DNA of 64,000 nt from Buddleja alternifolia (taxonomy: Eukaryota; Streptophyta; Magnoliopsida; Lamiales; Scrophulariaceae). A program made the position numbers and the translations under genes. The notes under the pieces were generated by a model that saw nothing but the letters and a program-made list of their open reading frames with translations, did not search any database and had not been told where the DNA came from. Location: NCBI GenBank assembly GCA_019426215.1, contig CM033396.1:30175154-30239153 (forward strand), in the 5' to 3' direction. Positions 24,766 through 38,485 of this stretch are shown in pieces. How positions within the stretch are numbered: position 1 is the stretch's first letter; each line of letters opens with the position of its first letter.

Positions 24766-25786
24766 CTATTGTGGCCAATCATTTCTTTGTCTGCATTCAT
24801 TAACAGACTTTGGTTCTCGATCCACATTATCATTCATCACATTTAGCGCTACCTTATATGCAAAAATATTGTCAACATTGACTTCATTTCGATTCCATCG
24901 TGTCCCGTTCATAACATAATCTATTGAGATCACATTATTTTCACAATTTTCAGGTACCTGAGATTCAGCTGGAACCGAAATATTAGTTATGACTGGGGAC
25001 TCTTCTAGAGCTAGTTTATCCTCGATTGGACCATCTTCACTCTTAGCTCCTTTTCTTTTTCGAGGATTGCTATCTTTGGAACCGACAGGTCCATGCATCA
25101 GGCATGCTTTAGACTCATTTGAAATATTACTTTGTCCAACAGGGACATCAATTCTTATTGAAGCATTAACAGTTGGTATATGTGACTTAGTCACTCTCTT
25201 TATGTCGGTAAATGCGTCTGGCAATTGGTTAGCTAAACTTTGCAAATGAATTATCTTTTGAACTTCTAGTTCACATTGTTTTGTATGAGGATTAAGATGA
25301 GATAAAGATAATTCATTTTAACTAATCTTCTTTTCTAGCTGCTTATGTTCTCTCCCCTTATGTTAGAAAATCTAATTCATTAAAATGACAATCTGGAAAT
25401 GAGTTGTGAGTAAGTCTCCAGTCAACGGCTCTAGATACTTTATTATAGATGGAGACCCAAATCTAACATAAATTCTCAACTTTCTTTGAGGACCCAGGTG
25501 GAGCAATTGGAACATATAACGCACATCCAAAAATTCTTAGATGGAAAATATTTGGTTCCTGACCAAAAACCAATTGTAATGGGGAGAATTGATAATAACT
25601 TGTTAGCCTTATGCGAATAAGCGCTGCTGCATGCAAAATAGCATGTCCCCAACAAGAAATATGAAATTTTGATTTCATAAGTATAGGTCTTTTAATTAAC
25701 TGTAGACGCTTAACAAACGATTTTGGTAGACCATTTTGTGTATGAACATGCGCTACATGATGTTCAACATCAATTCCAATACACAT
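24766..25786 (-). pseudogene. Copia integrase C-terminal part and INT-RT linker
   Basis: The frame 25786-25463 matches the middle and end of a copia integrase (HVHTQNGL, CWGHAILHAAALI, QLVFGQEPN, LRIFGCALYVP). The frame 25245-24766 is the variable linker between integrase and RT, rich in Ser, Pro and Lys and ending NDNVDREPKSVNEC. A frameshift separates them. Confidence 0.8.
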
Positions 25787-25789
25787 ACA

Positions 25790-26649
25790 ATAGTTATTAA
25801 ATGTTTTGGAAGTAGATTCACCAGCATTATCAAAGCGTATTTTCTTAATTGGATAATCAGGAAAATGTGCTCATAGTCTAATCAATTGAACAAGCAATCT
25901 CACAAACGCTAGATTGCAAGTTGATAACAAAGACACATGTGACCATCTTGTTGATGCATCAATTAAAATTATAAAATATCTAAATGGTCCACACTATGGG
26001 TTTATTGGTAAAAAACCCGCCTTGAATAAGTTCCAAAAACGAAAGAGATTCACTTCCTATTTTTGTTGTTAATGATCGAATAATCAACTTTCCTTGAGAA
26101 CACAGCACATGAGAAATCATTGGACTGAAGAATCTGCTGCCTCTTCAATGGATGACCACATGAATTCTCAATTATTTTTCGCATTATAATTGATCTGGGA
26201 TGGCCCACCCAATACATGCCAAACAACAAACTTATTTTGATTCGCAAACTTTTGATTTATAATAACATGTGTTTCAATAGAAGATATATACGTGTAGTAC
26301 ATACCAGAGAAAAATGCAGGTAACTTTTCCAATTTACGTTTGTTACCAGATATTGTATTAGTGATGTAAAAATACTCAACATTGCCATCACTTGTTGTCT
26401 CAATATGATATCCATTTCGGCGGATATCTTTGAAGCTTAGTAAATTTCTTCGAGACTTGGGAGAATATAATGCTTCATCAATATAAATTTACGTTCCTCG
26501 GGTAACAATATATTAGCTCTGACAGAGCCTTCAATTAACTTTGTACTACCCAATTTAGTACTAACATTGGCTTCTTGAGTTACTAAATAAGAGAAATATT
26601 TTATATTCTTGAGGATGGTGTGATTTGTTGCACTATCAGCTAGACTCAT
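25790..26649 (-). pseudogene. Copia protease and integrase N-terminal part
   Basis: Protease: MSLADSATNHTIL around 26649-26611 carries the Asp-Ser-Ala active-site triplet. GAG-pre-integrase: WVGHPRSIIMRKIIENSCGHP around 26213-26150 contains the His of the zinc-binding motif. The frames in between are interrupted. Confidence 0.8.
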
Positions 26650-26832
26650 ATTTTCATTATTGATGTTGCTGCCGATCGAGTGAATAAAAAGATAAGGAAA
26701 TGAATACCAAAAATTATTTCTTGAAATGATAAGAGAGAATTTATTAAATATATTCTTTTATTGATTTTAATAAAAAGAAAACAACACACTTAAATATTTA
26801 TTTAAAAATCACTAAAATAAGATTTAAGAAAC

Positions 26833-27420
26833 TTATTTTTGAACACTCCCATCTCCAATCAAGTGATCAGTTTTTTCATTAGGATCAGCAAAGGAATTAG
26901 CAACATCTAAATGAGTGTCATGAAAATAACCATTATTAGAATCGTCTTCTTCAAAATCAAAATTTGTTTCTATTTTCTTTCCTTTGCTTTTTAGCGATTC
27001 TTGATAAAGATTAATAAAATGCTTTCGTGTACGAAAGGTACGTGACCAATAACCTTTTCCACCACACCGATAGCATAAATTCTCTATAGATTTGCTATTT
27101 TGACCACCTTCATTTTTCTCTTCAATAATTTTCCACTTCTGGTGGAAAGATGTGTTCTTAAAATAATCACCACGATGTCCATGTCCATATGCATGTCCAC
27201 GACCTCGATTTTGTTCATGATTAAAATAATTATGTATTGCTACATTCTCTTTAGGGAATGGAGTAGAACCAGTTAGACGAGACTCATGATTTTTGGTTTT
27301 ATCTTCATTAGGTGCTTTGTTTCCTTCTTTGAATGTGTTTTCAAGACCATTTGCATCAAAGTGAATTTGAATATTTAACACTAAAGGTAAATATTTCTTC
27401 CCCGTAATGTTAAGAGCCAC
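26833..27420 (-). pseudogene. Copia gag with internal deletion and degenerate zinc knuckle
   Basis: The frame begins MALNITGKKYLPLVLNIQIH, the normal start of this gag family. After EGNKAPNEDKTKN it jumps directly to a Gly/His/Arg-rich C-terminal part (RGRGHAYGHGHRGD) and a zinc knuckle, CYRCGGKGYWSRTF, in which the knuckle His and last Cys are replaced. The central capsid part, roughly 100 or more residues in relatives, is absent without loss of frame. The copy would not form a normal capsid. Confidence 0.8.
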
Positions 27421-28036
27421 ACAGTCAAGTTTTGCAAGATTATAATACTATCATCAAAGTATAAAATAAGTTAGATAACCATCAATCAATTACATAAAAC
27501 ATTATATTTACTCCAAGACATTGGTCCACACAATATAACATGAAAATTTATGTGAAAGAAAAATAAAATTCATGGAGAATACTAATATGAGCCAGGTGGA
27601 TATTTGACATTTTGAAGTGCAAAACATATTCCTAAGTATTGCATAACATGTGGCTATTATTTTCTCTAGAATAGACCCCTGTAATTTCTACTTAGAAATG
27701 GGACAAAGTATTGGATGTATAGTTGATAAAATCAAACATCAACGAGACTTGCATCTGTGAGTTGATGCAAAGCAAATGAAATCATGTTTCTATTTTCTAA
27801 ACATCAAATGCATGTCTTTATATGGAGTAATTAAAAACATAATATTTACCACACCTCAGTTCTGCTATTAATCCTCTAGAAATCCCGCCTACTCGCAATC
27901 ACAATCCTTAGGATTAAAATGCTAACACCTTGAATTAAAAGTGAACTTGTACGTTGGAAGATTTAACAGCCCCTTAAGCAAGCAATTTCTTGGGAAAAAA
28001 AAGACTAATACCTTAAGATGGATCATGCTGATAACG

Positions 28037-28295
28037 TGTTATAAAATCACATATTATAAAGTAGAGAGACAATAGAATGAGAGAATTCTTTAATCGATTT
28101 GGTGTGTTCAAACAATACAATTGCATGTCATATTTATCGGTACAAGACAATAATTATAAAAACCTCAAAGGTTGATTACATAATGAGGGAATATAAATGA
28201 CAATGAATTATATTTTTGATGAGAGGTGAGGAGTCATGAAAATGAAAAGATATGAAATTGTATGGACATTCACATAATATAATATATTTATAACA
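28037..28295 (-). repeat. Copia 5' LTR
   Basis: A 259-bp LTR on the - strand, beginning TGTTATAAATAT and ending TGATTTTATAACA. Immediately inside it on the - strand is CGTTATCAGCATGATCC, at the place expected for a primer-binding site. Confidence 0.8.
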
Positions 28296-28770
28296 AAAAC
28301 TTTGAAAAACAACTCGAGTAGTATAAAAATGATTAAAAAAGATAGATTCAAGAAAATTCAAATTCTTTGTGCTCAATTTGTGTTCGATTAAAACCTGTTC
28401 AAGCTTCAATTCCATTAACAAATAGATCGATCAAGACCAAACACTAACTTTAAAAATCAATAACAATTCAAATAAAATTCAACAATAACTTATTTCTACT
28501 CGATCCATCCTCTACGACCTTAATTGAGAAAAGTGTTTGTCCTTCCAAATGGAAAAAACTATAATAATTACACCGCCAAGTATTTTACTCATGATGTTGT
28601 GAACAACCCTACACATTCTCAACGATATTTCCACACATAGTATCTCCCAAATTCCGCACACACATATTGGCATATATATATATATATATATACACGACAT
28701 TCCTTCGTCCGAGAATCTGGAATCACGAATACATAATAACAACGATCGGTTTTGTTTTGAATCACTGAAA
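28296..28770 (+). promoter_or_regulatory. Upstream region of the WD40 gene
   Basis: This stretch between the copia LTR and the ATG at 28771 is AT-rich. It ends with an (AT)n microsatellite at about 28672-28692, 80 bp before the start codon, which may act as or contain a TATA-type element. No other gene is seen. The retrotransposon end lies only 475 bp from the coding start. Confidence 0.4.
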
Positions 28771-31700
28771 ATGAGCGGGCAACATCTTCTGAAGAAGCCT
28801 AAAATCGAAATTGAAGAAAAAGAGGACGAAGAAGAACAACAACAACCGGAAGAAGAAGAAGAAAATGGCGATGCAGCGACGACGGCGGAGCAGATTAGGA
28901 GAGAACAGGAAGAAGCGCTCGTGGCTCTCATAGAGCATCGCACGAAAGAAGTCGAGCATCTACGCCAGCGTGTTACTTATTATAAATCCGAGGTTTCTCC
29001 TTTTTACTTTCGATTTTTATAGTTGTGGTTTTTTGTCTTTATTCTTTATCAATAGAATGATCAATACGAGTTTTGTTTTTGATGATTTTGTGAAAAGTAT
29101 AAGTAAGAGGTCAGTGTTTTGGTTCTGGTGTGTGTTGGTAATGTTTATTGCTATGTGCTAGAGGTTTACGCTTTAGGAAATCACTTATTCTGATTATGAT
29201 TATTGTTGGAATCTATGGTGTGAAATCAGATTTACACCCTAATTACAAGTGTCCTGATGTTTATTGATGTCACTTTGTGTGTTAGTTATCGTGGACCGTT
29301 CATATGGACGCAATAGAATCCCCAATTGGGTTTTGACTGGTGGATATACCTAGTTGCAATTCCTTAGAGTTTGTTAAGTGGTGGATTTTGTTCACTGAAT
29401 GCAGGGAGAAAGTTGGCTGGTAGTGTAATATTGTGGATTTGTGGCAGCAGATTCCTTTTTGGACTTGTATGGTAACTGATACATACATGACAGCAAACAA
29501 GTATTTAATGTACACAGGTTTTAAAGGAAAGTTGAAGATTTTAGTTATTTTATAATTGGATTACAAGCATATGGCTTAACCTGTAATGCCACTGTTAAGC
29601 TTTCTTTTATACTGACATTTGATACCCACCTGAAATGGTCCGCGGACTTGGTTAAAATAAGGCTCTTCAGAGAATTTTTCTTTTGCCCCCATCTCTCAGT
29701 CGCAACATATTTAGTATCAAATTGAACGAATGGAAAACTATTTTGTAATTTTGGTGGTCGAAAATATTATTTGTGAATATTTCGGTGGATCAAATGTTAA
29801 GTTATCCTGATGAGTTATTTTAACTTAATTTTTTGAGTTGTTTTCTTCTTATTTGTTGGGCTACGCCTACTTTTAATCACTAGAAAATTGCATGTAATTT
29901 AGAGAAAAATGAAGACTCACAAAAGCTGTGGTGACAGTTCCAAGAGAGTTTCCAGGCACAAGTTTAAGTTTCATGTCAAATCTTCAGAATAAATACTCAT
30001 TATTGGACTGGAATCCAAAAACCTGAAAGTGGTCTGGTGACAATAATAGATCCTGTCCAATTTGGAGCATCTTGGCAGAGCTGTTGCCCCTAGTAATATC
30101 AGTGGTTCTGTAGAAATTGCTCAAACTATTAGTAAACTCTACCACAAGTTATTTGTATATATCCAAGACAATGGGAACATAAATCTTACTGTATTTATGC
30201 AGTTCAAAGGAAGTATCTTATGGACTCATGAAATTTAATGGCAGTTGCAATGACTTTAATTGGTGTTTTAGGCTTGATATCTCTGGATTAGCTTGTACCG
30301 CATCATGGAGCTAACATATACTTGCGTAATCACATTACAGAAGTTAATATGGTCAATCAACTTAATTTTGAGTTCTGGTGTATTAACCTGTGTCAGTAAC
30401 TAGTTACGTAGGTTGCGTTTCGTCTGATTCTATAACTTAAGTTGTAGATTATACCTAATGTTGAGACGAAACAACAGTCATTATATGTAGGGAAATTTAC
30501 CAAAATCCCCTCACTTATTGTATAATTACCAACACACCCCCTCAGGGATTTATTTGTAAGGTTTTCAGAGGGTAAAATTGTAAGAATTTTTAAATATACA
30601 AGCGGTGTAATTGTAAGAAATGCCTTTATATGATAGGACTTTATGTAATTTCCAAAAAGTAAGTTTTTTTTTGTGTAATTACACAAAAAGTGAGGGGGTG
30701 TTTGTGTAATTTTTTCTTATATGTATTTAACAATGTTCACGTTCTGTTTCTAGTTTGTTGAAAAATTGACAAAGGTTGCATATAATTCATCTATACCTAC
30801 ATACTCTGCAAAATGTTCTCTTATCTTTATGGAAATACCATGGATTAACGCCCATGTGTGGGTCCACAGCTTGATCGATTAGAGAAGAATTTGGAGGATA
30901 CACACACTAAATTGGCTCGTCTTCGAGGACGGGAGACTGTAAAAGCTTCCAAATTTTTTTCAAATGGGCGGGAAGAGGTGAAAGTTGAAAGAAGATCTCC
31001 GAGCCCTACTAAGATGAAGCTTTCTGTAGATAATCTGAAAGCTGCTAGAAGACCACCTAGTCCTCTGTCGAAAAATGGAGATTTTTCTCAAAAACAAGTG
31101 CAGTCTAAACCACCACTTATGGTTTCTGGTCCAAACACTTCACAACCTCTAAATAAGAAAGAATATGGAAATAAATTTTCCAGTGGTTCTGGCTCAATGC
31201 CCTCTTCATCACCACCTACTCACACGAATAGTCATGCAAAGCTTAAGGGGGACAAAGCTCGTAGAATATCATCCGAGCAGGGAACCGTGGAAACTCAACC
31301 TAAAGGAACAAAAAGGAAGCCTGGTACAATTTCATCGCTCAATCTTTGCCATTGTTAGAATTTTCATCATTTTGGTTCTGCATCGCATTTACTACTCTCT
31401 AGTGAACATGACAGCCACATTTTTTTGTATGATATTTATTCATCATTATTTATTATTGATGATTGTTTTTGTTTAATTACAGAGGAGAGAGAACATACAG
31501 ATTTGATTCCATTGATTGGCAAAAGCTCTTCACCACACACAATCAGATGTCAGACTGGCTGTCTTTTATCTAGCCAACACAAAAGAAAGCTTAGAAGTCT
31601 TATTTTGTGTCCATCAATTGATCAATTATTTGTGACCAGGTAATATGTTCTTTGCTATCTCCAAGCAAACATAATCAGAAACATGAAATGATAATTTTTT

Positions 31701-32484
31701 GGACACCTTAAATTCTTCTGATATTATCTAGGATGTTGTTGGTTGCCCTGTGAGAATGAAAATAAAAAGGATAAACAAATGATGCATATGCTTCCTGTTT
31801 TACTTTTGTTCTCCTCTTCTCTTTTTACTTCTTTGTGCTCTTTGGGTTGTTTAATTCTTTCAGGTATTTAATATTTTTATTTTATAAACCTTTAATAATA
31901 TATTTCTCTGATGTTGAGTTCATTGTGCCTCTTCATGACTCAATGATATCTCCTTTCATCGTTTCTCATTAATATATCATGGATACACATCAATTGGGTT
32001 TCCATGTCTTAGACAGACAACAAGAAACCCTGTATTATTATTTTTCCTTCTTGTTGGAGAAATTGCAATAAGCCACCTGCAGCTGCTTCACGAAATGTCT
32101 TATGCACAGTAAACTTACCATGCAAATGATGACAAAAGAATTTGGTAACTTTCACTGGAATATTTATATTGAATCCATTCTGTTAGATTTCAAGGTAGAA
32201 ACATATTGAACTTCCCAAAGTGTATATATCATGCTGATATAGTCTGCCTGTTGCAAGATTATTCGGTATGTCAACATATAAACTTACACTTCCTTTGTTA
32301 ATATGATGGTTAAAGTGATGCATCAAAATAAGCATCATTGGTTCATGACTTCTATGTTATTTTTGAAATTGTTGCCACCTCAATTTTGTCAATGAGTGCA
32401 CTTTGATTTATCTATGTTGAAGTTGTCCAATTTCTCTTGTCATTATGATAACAGGGTCTGAGTCTCCTCCTTCTTGCTTCCTCA

Positions 32485-32519
<35 letters not shown>

Positions 32520-35500
32520 CACAACAATTCGTGAAGCTTTTTTCTCCTGGGGTGTGTGTGTGGTGTGGAGGTGGATTTTGTACACGTTTAACTCAACCCT
32601 TTGCATTACGGACATATTTACTGATAATTATCCTGGTTCATTGAAAGTATTTGTTCTGAATATTTATGTGGCTTGGATATAGCTTATCAGAAATATATAT
32701 TCGAGTCACCATGTGACTGAGATTTGTTGGTTTAATAACTAAAGGTTTATGTATATTTCTCAAGCTCATTTTCTTTTTGTCCAAATGGAGAACGAGCTCA
32801 ATCGAACTGTTTGTGATTTTAGAATGAACTGTTGATCATCCTGCTAAAGGGTATAATAAACTGGATACTATTATAAGATTCAACATCTTTTTTGGCTCCA
32901 ATAACAAAATTTATGTGACTAGAATCTTTTGCTCCAATAAGCACCCCCTAAGCGCTGGATTATGTACCGTTGAAGAGGAAATTATCGTGTTTTATGCTTT
33001 TATCTCTTCCCTCTCTGCTTCTGGCCTCTCAATAGAGTTTATCTGATATTTGAAGTTTTTGTAGGGCTGCTCACAGCATATACTTATCTTTCCACACAAC
33101 TCCTTTGCTCTTAACCCTTTTTTATATATATGAATGCTTTTGCAGTGCTTTGGATGGAGTAGTCAACCTGTGGGAAGTTCAGGGAAGAGGGTAAGTATCT
33201 TATGCTGCAAAAAGTACTTGCTGCAATATCCTTTTGATGCGTAATATTTGACTCCGTACTTAAATGAGAGTTGCTCATCTGTTTATGGTTTTTGTATTTT
33301 GCTAATTCAATTCAGCTTGGCTGGTAATATAAGTTTTTGACTTGGGCTATTTATTCATGTTACATAAAAGTGCAGTTCTAGTGCCCATCTTCTAAGTTCT
33401 ACCGATTGTCAATCTGAAAAGCAGAGGAGATGGCCAGAAGATATAGCTTGGCATCCACAAGGAAACAAAATCTTTTCAGTATATAGTGCCGATGGTGGGG
33501 ATTCTCAGATATCAGTTTTGAATCTAAATAATGGAAAAGAGGTAACAGCTCTAATTGAAAGTTGTTAGGCTAAATCACTATTCCAAGCTCTCTCTTTCTC
33601 GCTCTCTCTATCTAATAGATATGTACGTACATACGTATGTATGTATGTGTATTACTTGTATTATGCAAAGTACTGAGTATCAGTATGCTATATCCATTTA
33701 GGCCTTATTCACTTCACGATATATAAGGCTCAAATGATCGTTATTTGAATGATAATAAAAATTGTATTGATTAGATAGTACTTGTGCAATCATGTTCACT
33801 AAGATGGTTCATGATGTACCAATCCTAAGCTAAATCCATAGCATGTTTAGTAAACTTGACTATTTCTTATTTAAGATGGTTGTGTATGCTTCTTCCAAAT
33901 TAGCCAAAGGATATTTATATCCCAGCCTTTTGGGCTGGATCATATATTCAGTACCTTTTGCAATTGTGTATGGCAATCTCTTTACCATGGCCCTTCATGG
34001 GCTTTTGTCACTCCGAAAGAACATTGGATTAGCCTAGCTTAGGTAGTATATCCATATAAACCTTGTTCAATCTATCATTTGAAGATGTATATATAAATTC
34101 TAAGCATTTCACATATATCTAGCCATCAAGTCCAAAAATTGATCTTTTCTCACCATTAACTGCAATGATGATCTTGTTATTCTTTTCAGAAGTGATTTGG
34201 TTTATAATCCAATTGAAATGATGTGCTAAATCTGCACTTATTTTCAGTAACTGTATGTGGCAGTTGACTTTTAGGAATAGGTATAAGTTGTAACCTCATT
34301 TTCTATAATACATTTGTAGAAAACACGAGTAAGCTTTCTCAAAGACAAGCCTCACACTAAAGGCATCATCAACAGTATAACCTTCACGCCTTGGGACAAT
34401 ACATCCTTTGTCACTGGTGGGAGTGATCATGCTGTAATCCTTTGGACTGATAAAGATGGAGAAGACTCCTGGAAACCTAAAACACTGCACAAAGGTTATC
34501 ATTCATCTGCTGTTATGGGGGTTGCTGGAATGCGGCATAAGAACGTTGTGATGTCTGCGGGTGCAGACAAACGGATTATTGGGTTTGATGTAATAACTGG
34601 AAGAGCAGACTACAAACATCAGATAGAAAGCAAATGCATGAGCGTACAACCTAATCCGTGTGATTTTAATCTCTTTATGGTTCAGACAGGGTAAGTTTAC
34701 CTCCTTAAGTTTCCAGTAATCTGTTTATTATTCCAATGTTTGATTATTTGATTAAATCCATGAACAATAATTGGCCTTTTTGATTTCATCTTTCGTATTT
34801 TCAGTTGAAGGCAATGTCTGGCGTTTGATGTTAATAATTATACTGACACGAACATTTGGTGTTTCTTCATCTAGTATAGGGTTATCACCACTTTGCTTCT
34901 TCGAACTATGCTAACGAATACTATGCCTTTAAACCTTCGATTTCATTTCATCACGTCCATCCACCATCATGTTGATTTGAGTCGAGTTGCTTAAGCTCAT
35001 GACTCTTTCACCCAATAAGTTTGATATCGTCGATGGGAATGCTGCAAAGACAAGCTAATCCCTATTGAATAATTAGTATGGCAGGAAAATTACCATAAAG
35101 TTTGATCTTCTTGATGTATCTTACTAGTGGTTTGAATTCATCAAATTATGTTGCGATATGCACCAATCCGAGTTCTTATTTATTACCCGCAGCTGAGCTC
35201 TAAGTCATTTAAGGGGAATTTGGGTAATCTATATGTTCTTAAACATTCTTGTAAAATTTTACTTGTAGTATTGAGGTTTCTTTGTATCAAATTTCGTTGA
35301 TGTCGTCAAGTAGTCAGATCCCAGTCTGACCAGTTGACTAACTGGTGAAATAAAAGGTTCATAGGCACTTTTGGACTGAGTATAATTATCAACCCTTTCT
35401 GAAACTCAATATGATGTTTGCCCAGGGAGAAATAAAGGTTAACTTGAGAAATGGGGATTTAGATTTACAAAACTGAATACTAATCTGGTTCCCATTACTC

Positions 35501-36120
35501 TTAACTTCTGATGCACCTGTTGGTTTGTAAATTATCCAAACATGAGATATTTGATACTTGAAATTTGAGATCAAGTTCTTTTCGATTATTATTTTTAACC
35601 CTAAGAAACTGGATTCAAGAACATATAAACTAAAGCAAATTCCTGATTTTAGTTTACATGAACATGACAGAAACAAATGCAGCCTTAAAAGCTTTGTCAT
35701 GAATATTGTGCTATTGGCAAAATGCATATACTTGTGTAAGTTCTATTTACGTATGGTTCATTTGCTCTTTACTGAATTCATGAGCATGTTATCGTTTGCA
35801 GGACCCCAGAACGACAGCTTAAATTGTATGATCTTAGATTGAGGCAAATGGAGATACATGCATTTGGATGGAAGCAAGAGAGTAGCGAATCACAATCAGC
35901 CCTTATAAACCAGGCATGGTCTCCAGATGGTCTATATATGACTTCTGGTTCAGCTGACCCCATTATTCACATATTTGATATAAGATACAACGCTCACAAA
36001 CCATCTCAGTCGATAAGAGCTCATCAGAAACGAGTCTTCAAAGCCGTATGGCACCATGCTCTCCCACTCTTGATCTCCATTTCTTCTGACCTCAACATAG
36101 GTTTGCACAAAGTCAATTAA
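28771..36120 (+). CDS. WD40-repeat protein with acidic coiled-coil N-terminus, 7 exons
   Basis: Exons that join in frame: 28771-28992, 30870-31323, 31483-31639, 33146-33190, 33376-33541, 34320-34690, 35802-36120. They give 577 residues. Residues about 10-35 are Glu-rich. About 36-100 are a charged heptad-like region (EHRTKEVEHLRQRV, LEKNLEDTHTKLARLRGR) likely to form a coiled coil. About 100-230 are basic and Ser/Pro-rich (RRSPSPTK, RRPPSPL), probably disordered. WD40-like repeats fill the rest: SALDGVVNLWEV, GGSDHAVILWTD, AGADKRIIGFDV, GSADPIIHIFDI. It resembles a plant family usually annotated only as transducin/WD40; I cannot name a pathway. The predicted nuclear location is inferred from basic stretches. 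The long first intron (1.88 kb) contains an inverted-repeat element at 30491-30716. Confidence 0.9.
30491..30716. mobile_element. Small inverted-repeat element (MITE-like) in WD40 gene intron 1
   Basis: The left end (AAAATCCCCTCACTTATTG, then TATAATTACC) and the right end (GTAATTACACAAAAAGTGAG, then GGGGTG) are imperfect inverted repeats of about 35 bp. The body is about 225 bp and non-coding. No clear target duplication was seen. Confidence 0.5.
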
Positions 36121-38100
36121 AGTTAGTGAGGAAGAAAATGTCCGTCTTTTGTTTTCCTCATTGTTCCTGATGGGAAGTTTTGTCGTGATGAGGAACCATA
36201 CTCGCTGATTGATCCTGAATGTGTGCCGAAGGCCGTTTTTTGCGCGATTTGTGGGGGTGGAGATGGGATGGTGGTAGGCTATGTTGCATGTATATCTAAT
36301 TATCTATAGCAGTCAACGACTTGTTTTGGGATTGTGGGCGGGCGAGTGTGATGATGTCCTATGTGTGGATTTGGATTATATATGACTTGACAAAGCCTAA
36401 GTTCAACTAGAGACGATGGTCAAGTCAAATACACAAAGAAACTTTTGAACTTTATATGGGATTTTAATTATGTGCGTAACAGGGTTGAAACTCTCTTAAT
36501 TGTTTAAGTTTATTGTCTATTCTGCAGCATTTAAGTAATCTGTGCCATTTATTCAATCATTTAGTTTTTCACATTGAGAATTAGTGTAATCGTTGCTCTG
36601 AGTGTGTTATCCACATAGAGGAAATAGAGTAATTAGGTGGTATACTATATTTATCTGTTAGTCAATTAGGTTAGGTTTGAGTTGTCTGGTCATTCATAGG
36701 AGCACTCGTGATCGGTATTGTCATATAATTGGTGAAATACATGTTGACTTTGCAATACATGTATAGTCATGGTTATTCTAGGATTTAGAGTTTTGGGACT
36801 CCTAAGAATCGCTCCCGTCTTTTAATAGGCGGTGTAAAATTTTGGTGAATTTTGTTAGCCTGAGTTTTCACCCAAAATTATGAGGATGTCATTGGTAATG
36901 TGGGACTCATTGAACTGACATGATATGATATCAACCATTGTTGCGGTTTTCTCATGTAAATTGTTTTCCAAATTAGGGTGCATGAGGTATAGGGCCGTAC
37001 TGAACATGTGTTGTTGAGGTATGTTTAGATTTTTATTACTTAGCAAAAAAGAATTATTTAGATTTTTATTGAGCTTGAAAAAACTTTGGTTTGATCGGGA
37101 ATCATATAAAGCTTAAATGATCTTTTATTGAGTCGAACGCCGAGTAGAGCTCAAGTAATTTGAGCTTTTTGTAGATATTTTTTCCACCAAATGAAGTTGA
37201 GTTCAGCTTCAAACATTGAAAATGAAGTATGTTCAAGTTTGTTTACGTTTAATAATTCAAGGAGCTCTAGTAGATTATTTCGAACATTGTATGAAGTATT
37301 TTGATTTATACTTCACTCGTGACTAGGTAAAATTCGAGGAAGTGAGATTTATGTTTTATCAAAATTTGATGAATTGAGCTTTCCAAAATTGCATGTATTT
37401 CGAATTATTCAAAAATAGAGCTTGAATTACTTGACAAAAATAGCATACCGGCTATATCAATATTGTTATCGAATATTCTGCAAGGACTTAACAAAATGTG
37501 ATTTTTATTGTATATCAAGTAATATTTTGATGTTTACATCCTAACATATAAAGAAATTGACTTCTCAAACAATTTACCTCCTAAGATTAACTCATTTCAT
37601 GTTTCATAACCTAATGCTCGATTATTTATATACTCTACATATGTCTTCTTCATAATTTTAAAATCAGTGCTTATTTTTATTGCCCATAATTTTCTTTATG
37701 TCCTAAAATGAATACTCAATTTGTTATGGTACCGTATAAAATTGTTTAACCAAATGTAGTGTTGGTTCTTTATAAGTTTCAAAATATAAACCTTCCAAAT
37801 TTCAATATCTTTTTGATGCTTGGTAATACGACAATTTTGAGAAGGGGTTAAACCACTTATTAGCGCGAATATGCAAAATTGACTAGTCAACTCACGACAA
37901 TAGAGCTTTTGTGTTAAACTAATAGTAAATTAATAAAAGAATCGTGAATTAAGAAATTATTATCTATATATATATATATATATATATATATTCCATGCTC
38001 TATTGTTTTCAATATGGTAAATTATCATTCTCGCCCTTACTTACTTAACTCCCCAAAATACTCTTCCCTCAAATATATAAATTACCGACTTATCCCGATA
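36121..38100. other. Intergenic region downstream of the WD40 gene
   Basis: It holds the 3'UTR of the WD40 gene and AT-rich intergenic DNA with an (AT)n microsatellite at about 37967-37990. No gene or clear mobile element is recognised. Confidence 0.5.
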
Positions 38101-38104
38101 TGCC

Positions 38105-38430
38105 GGAACTTGCAGTCGTATATCTAGTCCATGTAATACCGATGCCGATGCGATGCGATCTTGTTCCAAGATGCTGGTAATCTCTGGAGGTGGATGTCGA
38201 AGGGCTTCTATCCTGATATCAATCCCTAAGTTGACTAAAGTGTCAACTACTTTATTCGCCTCATACTATATATTTGTAAAGGAGACCTTCCAAGGCCAAA
38301 CTGCCATATTGCGTATACTTGTGATCAACTCAAAGTGCTCATACGAAAAATCTCCATCCATGATGCCATTAATAGCCTCTTTGACTCCCAACTCCCATGC
38401 CATCACAGCATATTCATATGTGATAGATGA
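38105..38430 (-). pseudogene. LINE RNase H-like (RVT_3) fragment
   Basis: On the - strand the translation contains AVMAWELGVKEAINGI, then an ITSIRNMAVWPWKV stretch and YEANKVVDTLVNLGIDI. The last resembles the REAN..AD.LA..G end of the RNase H-like domain in plant L1-type elements. A stop interrupts it before YEANK. No RT is adjacent, so it is an isolated relic lying just upstream of the DCD gene promoter. Confidence 0.6.
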
Positions 38431-38485
38431 ATTACCCAAAAAAAATAAAATGAAAAGGTTTATAAAATAAATGAAAAATCTGATA

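Larger units (their letters stand above)
22776..28295 (-). mobile_element. Degenerate Ty1/copia LTR retrotransposon
   Basis: Read on the - strand, the order is LTR, gag, protease, integrase, reverse transcriptase, RNase H, LTR, which is the copia order. The LTRs match in direct orientation, and a purine-rich tract (CAACGGGGAG on the - strand, 22980-22989) precedes the 3' LTR. The right LTR is 28037-28295 (TGTTATAAATAT to TTTATAACA, 259 bp). The left LTR ends at 22979 but is truncated at its outer side near 22776, so no target duplication can be checked. All domains carry stops or frameshifts. Confidence 0.88.

Noticed and set aside
28512..28943. Ser/Cys-rich - strand frame
   Set aside because: It is the antisense shadow of the Glu-rich first exon of the WD40 gene.
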